A DNA stretch of 31,972 bases, from positions 1 to 31,972 of the forward strand of contig CAAGHL010000020.1 of the NCBI GenBank assembly GCA_900769665.1, given 5' to 3'. A program made the position numbers and the translations under genes. This DNA is from Clostridia bacterium (GTDB lineage: Bacteria > Bacillota > Clostridia > Christensenellales > CAG-314). The notes beneath the pieces are model-generated. The model did no database searches. It was not told the DNA's origin and saw only the letters and a list, made by a program, of their open reading frames with translations. Shown in pieces: positions 29,620 through 31,972 of this stretch (the first letter of the stretch is position 1; every line of letters begins with the position of its first letter).

Positions 29620-31502
29620 AGATAGTAAACGTGTCGGTGGTTGCCTTCGGCAAGTTGCAGTCGGTCAACCTTTCTTTCAACAGCGGCGTAAACGTGTTGC
29701 AAAACAAAAACGCTTTCGGCAAGACAACGTTTGCGGCGTTTGTGCGCGCCATGCTGTACGGACTAAATTACAGCTACACCAAGGAGGGTGACGAGCGCGT
29801 CAACGACGTGACAAGGTACTGCCCGTGGGGGTTTGGTGGCAAGTTTGGCGGCAGTATGACGGTGGAACACAACGGCGCAACCTACCGCATCGAACGGTTT
29901 TTCGGCGGTACGGCACGTGCGGAAGTGTTGTCCGTCACCAATGAAAGCACGGGTGCGGCGGTGGATGTCAGCGGCGGCGTAGGCGAATACTTTTTGGGTT
30001 TGACCGCCGACAGTTACGACCGTTCGACGTATTTTCCGCAAGAGGCGGTAGAACTTGCCACCAACGAAAATTTGGACGGGCGACTTGCCAACTTGGTGGA
30101 CAGTGCCGACTACGACAAAGTACAGGAGAAATTGCTTGCCTACCGCCGTCAAAAGCGTGCAGGGCGCGGCGTAGGCGGTACGATAGCTCAATTGGACAAC
30201 GAGATATTCGACCTGCAACGCAAGCTTCACGAGGCGGAGTTGGCGGAGAACACGCAAGCACGCAACGCCGAGCAACACTCGGCAAATGAGGCGCAGTTGC
30301 AGCAATTAAACGCACGAAAGTGCGGCATTCAACAGCAGTTAGAGGAAGTTAAGCGCAACATTGTGCTAAACAGTCCCACCGAGGAACAGCTTGCCGCCAA
30401 GCAACGTTTGATGGACGCCAAGTTGGCGCTTACCAAGTATCCGCAAGATTTGGTTGCCGACAGACAACGTGTCGTGGCGCTCGGCGACCGAATTGCGCAA
30501 ACGCCCCGTCACCCCAACGTGCAAAAGGCTTCGCCCAAGTGGTGGCTTGTGGTGTTGGCGGCGGTGCTTATTTTGGGCGGCGCAGGGTTGTGCTTTGCAG
30601 GGAAAATCCCCCTGCTTATTGGCGGCGGTATACTTGTGGTCGTGGGTGCGGCTCTACTTGCCGTGGCGTTGCTGTCGGCACGCAACAAGGGCGTGGAAAC
30701 GTTGCAGTCTACCGAGTGGGACGAGCTTGTGACGGACTACATGCGCATTGTGGGCAAGTACGTGGACGTTGCAGGCAAGGATTACGAGGAAGCGGCGCGA
30801 CTGTTTTGGCAGTACTTTGCCGACTACGAGCGTGACTGCCGCGTGTATCAAACGGTGGAAAGCCTTACGCCGAGTATGCCCAACGGGGACGTTGCCGCAT
30901 TAAACGCAAGGGAGCGAGAACTGACAAGCCAACTTGCGGCGGTGACGAGCGAGATACAACGCATCTACCGCATGCAAGGCAGTTTGGAAAACGCCGTGCA
31001 AAACGCACAGGTTGCCGACCGCGCGGAGATAGAGGACAAGATACTCAACGCACAACAAGCCAAGGCGGTGGAGGAGCAAAAATTTGCCACTGCCGAGAGG
31101 GTTAGCGCACTGCTTACCCAAGCCAAGGAAAACCTGTCCGGCGGTTACTTGCCCAAGCTGAAAACGCGCGTTTCGCAGTTGGTGGACTTTGTGACAAACG
31201 GGCAGTACGAGGTGTCGCTTGACGGCAAATTTGCAATACGTATTCGAGAAAACGGTCAAACCAAGCAGCTTTCGTGCTTCTCGCGCGGCGTAAGGGAGAT
31301 TGTTTTGTTGTGCTTCCGTGTGGCGCTTTCGGAGTTGCTGTACGACGGTGCCGTTCCGCTTGTGGTGGTGGACGACGCATTTGTCAACTACGACGAGGAC
31401 AACTTTGTGCGCGCCACTGCATTGCTGAAAGAGCTTGCGACAAAGTGCGGCACGCAGGTGATTTACTTTACTTGCCACAACCGTTTGGGAGCGTTGACGT
31501 AA
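29616..31502 (+). CDS. SMC-like ATPase partner of the nuclease (YhaN/SbcC-type), compact
   Basis: 628 aa. N-terminal ATPase half with Walker A-type loop LQNKNAFGKTTF (about 28-39; Asn and Ala replace glycines of the usual GxNGxGKS/T). Coiled coil at about 180-270, then two adjacent membrane helices (about 307-350: WWLVVLAAVLILGGAGLCFA), a second coiled coil (about 420-510), and the C-terminal half with Walker B PLVVVDDAFVNYDEDNF. It resembles B. subtilis YhaN, which also carries membrane helices, but is much shorter. Expected to tether and power the SbcD-like nuclease. The ATG overlaps the upstream stop (ATGA). Confidence 0.85.
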   Translation: MKIVNVSVVAFGKLQSVNLSFNSGVNVLQNKNAFGKTTFAAFVRAMLYGLNYSYTKEGDERVNDVTRYCPWGFGGKFGGSMTVEHNGATYRIERFFGGTARAEVLSVTNESTGAAVDVSGGVGEYFLGLTADSYDRSTYFPQEAVELATNENLDGRLANLVDSADYDKVQEKLLAYRRQKRAGRGVGGTIAQLDNEIFDLQRKLHEAELAENTQARNAEQHSANEAQLQQLNARKCGIQQQLEEVKRNIVLNSPTEEQLAAKQRLMDAKLALTKYPQDLVADRQRVVALGDRIAQTPRHPNVQKASPKWWLVVLAAVLILGGAGLCFAGKIPLLIGGGILVVVGAALLAVALLSARNKGVETLQSTEWDELVTDYMRIVGKYVDVAGKDYEEAARLFWQYFADYERDCRVYQTVESLTPSMPNGDVAALNARERELTSQLAAVTSEIQRIYRMQGSLENAVQNAQVADRAEIEDKILNAQQAKAVEEQKFATAERVSALLTQAKENLSGGYLPKLKTRVSQLVDFVTNGQYEVSLDGKFAIRIRENGQTKQLSCFSRGVREIVLLCFRVALSELLYDGAVPLVVVDDAFVNYDEDNFVRATALLKELATKCGTQVIYFTCHNRLGALT

Positions 31503-31581
31503 CGGTTACAAGGCGAGTGCGCATGCAAGTCGTCGCAAACTGTAGACGGTTGTAGGCTCGGCAAACAAATCAAAATAATAG

Positions 31582-31616
31582 ATTTGGCGGAAAACGAAAA
31601 ATGTTTTCCGCCAAAT
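31582..31616. terminator. Long perfect hairpin after the ATPase gene
   Basis: 14-bp stem atttggcggaaaac (31582-31595) / gttttccgccaaat (31603-31616), loop gaaaaat. No proper U-tract on the plus strand (tgcccaaaac), so termination efficiency is unclear. Confidence 0.5.
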
Positions 31617-31628
31617 TGCCCAAAACTG

Positions 31629-31657
31629 TTGATAATTTTGTTTTTTTGTGATATATT
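31629..31657 (+). promoter_or_regulatory. Promoter of tRNA-Leu
   Basis: TTGATA (31629-31634), 17-bp spacer, TATATT (31652-31657) with an extended TGA, 13 bases before the tRNA. Confidence 0.75.
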
Positions 31658-31670
31658 AGATAGGCTAAAT

Positions 31671-31753
31671 GCGGATGTGGCGAAATTGGCAGACGCGCAT
31701 GATTCAGGTTCATGTGGGAAACCATGCAGGTTCAAGTCCTGTCATCCGCACCA
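31671..31753 (+). tRNA. tRNA-Leu (anticodon CAG)
   Basis: Acceptor GCGGATG/CATCCGC, D stem GCG/CGC, anticodon stem CATGA/TCATG around TTCAGGT (anticodon CAG), variable arm TGGGAAACCA, T arm GCAGG-TTCAAGT-CCTGT, discriminator A, encoded CCA. The long variable arm is typical of leucine tRNAs. Confidence 0.95.
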
Positions 31754-31765
31754 GATACAGGAAGT

Positions 31766-31800
31766 GGGTCGAGGGCGTTGGTTCTTCGACCTATTTTTTT
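31766..31800 (+). terminator. Terminator of tRNA-Leu
   Basis: Stem gggtcgag (31766-31773) / ttcgacct (31785-31792), with G-U pairs at both ends, 11-nt loop, then a T-run starting at 31794. Confidence 0.75.
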
Positions 31801-31893
31801 ATGTCCACGGCAACGTTTTGCTCGGGTAGTAGTGCGAAGTACTCGCAAGGACAGCGAGGGCGTTCGCCGACAAAGGCAGTCGGCTCGGCTCGT

Positions 31894-31972
31894 GCAGACG
31901 CGCATGATTCAGGTTCATGTGGGAAACCATGCAGGTTCAAGTCCTGTCATCCGCACCAGATACAGGAAGTGG
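31894..31972 (+). repeat. Partial second copy of tRNA-Leu at the window end
   Basis: 79 bases identical to 31689-31767 (tRNA-Leu from the D loop to the 3' end, plus 14 bases downstream). The 5' acceptor and D-stem half is replaced by unrelated sequence. The repeat runs to the last base of the window, so it is either a tRNA-targeted att site or an assembly-graph artefact. Confidence 0.85.

Overview
This window looks like a complete contig from an uncultured, probably gut-associated, Gram-positive anaerobe (Clostridia/Bacillota; a Christensenellales-like relative is my guess). The evidence is Clostridia-style Shine-Dalgarno sites (AGGAG/GGAGG), sigma-A-type promoters, a GHKL histidine kinase, a YhaO/YhaN-like repair pair and many glycoside hydrolases. 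The first 102 bases are Illumina P7/TruSeq adapter rather than biology. The last 79 bases repeat the 3' part of a tRNA-Leu, which is typical of an assembly breaking at a repeat.

Layout. (1) 104-1444: a GHKL sensor kinase, cut at its 5' end by the adapter. (2) 1752-7224: a two-gene unit of a membrane-anchored, domain-permuted GH3 enzyme and an overlapping Cys-rich modular lipoprotein. (3) 7567-9054: a MATE exporter behind a promoter and a terminator-like leader hairpin. (4) 9469-9544: tRNA-Val(GAC). (5) About 9.6-17.8 kb: an AT-richer island between tRNA-Val and tRNA-Arg. It holds an IS3-type transposase, a three-gene operon (nucleotidyltransferase-like, HEPN-like and SF1 helicase) that I read as a candidate phage-defence system, excisionase-like DNA-binding genes, and a MarR plus two radical-SAM operon resembling the 'radical SAM mobile pair'. 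Copies of a roughly 105-bp repeat carrying the 3' end and terminator of tRNA-Arg flank that last cassette. (6) 17887-17963: tRNA-Arg(CCT). (7) 18.57-28.19 kb: a carbohydrate locus with an AraC regulator divergent from a GH3 gene, then GH31, a MORN+SGNH hydrolase, a broken MBL-fold gene and GH2. (8) 28.58-31.50 kb: SbcD/YhaO-like nuclease and YhaN-like ATPase. (9) 31671-31753: tRNA-Leu(CAG).

How it works together. The AraC protein probably senses a sugar and controls intracellular GH3/GH31/GH2 enzymes that finish glycan breakdown, with the SGNH enzyme possibly removing acyl groups. The membrane GH3 and the lipoprotein would act at the cell surface. The island is accessory DNA targeted to tRNA genes. 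Its two most interesting parts are the NTase-HEPN-helicase operon and the radical-SAM cassette. Across the host DNA, a 28-bp palindrome (CAAAAA-N4-ATACGTAT-N4-TTTTTG type) occurs in three separate intergenic regions and is explained by no annotated feature.

All assignments come from reading motifs by eye. No database search was run.
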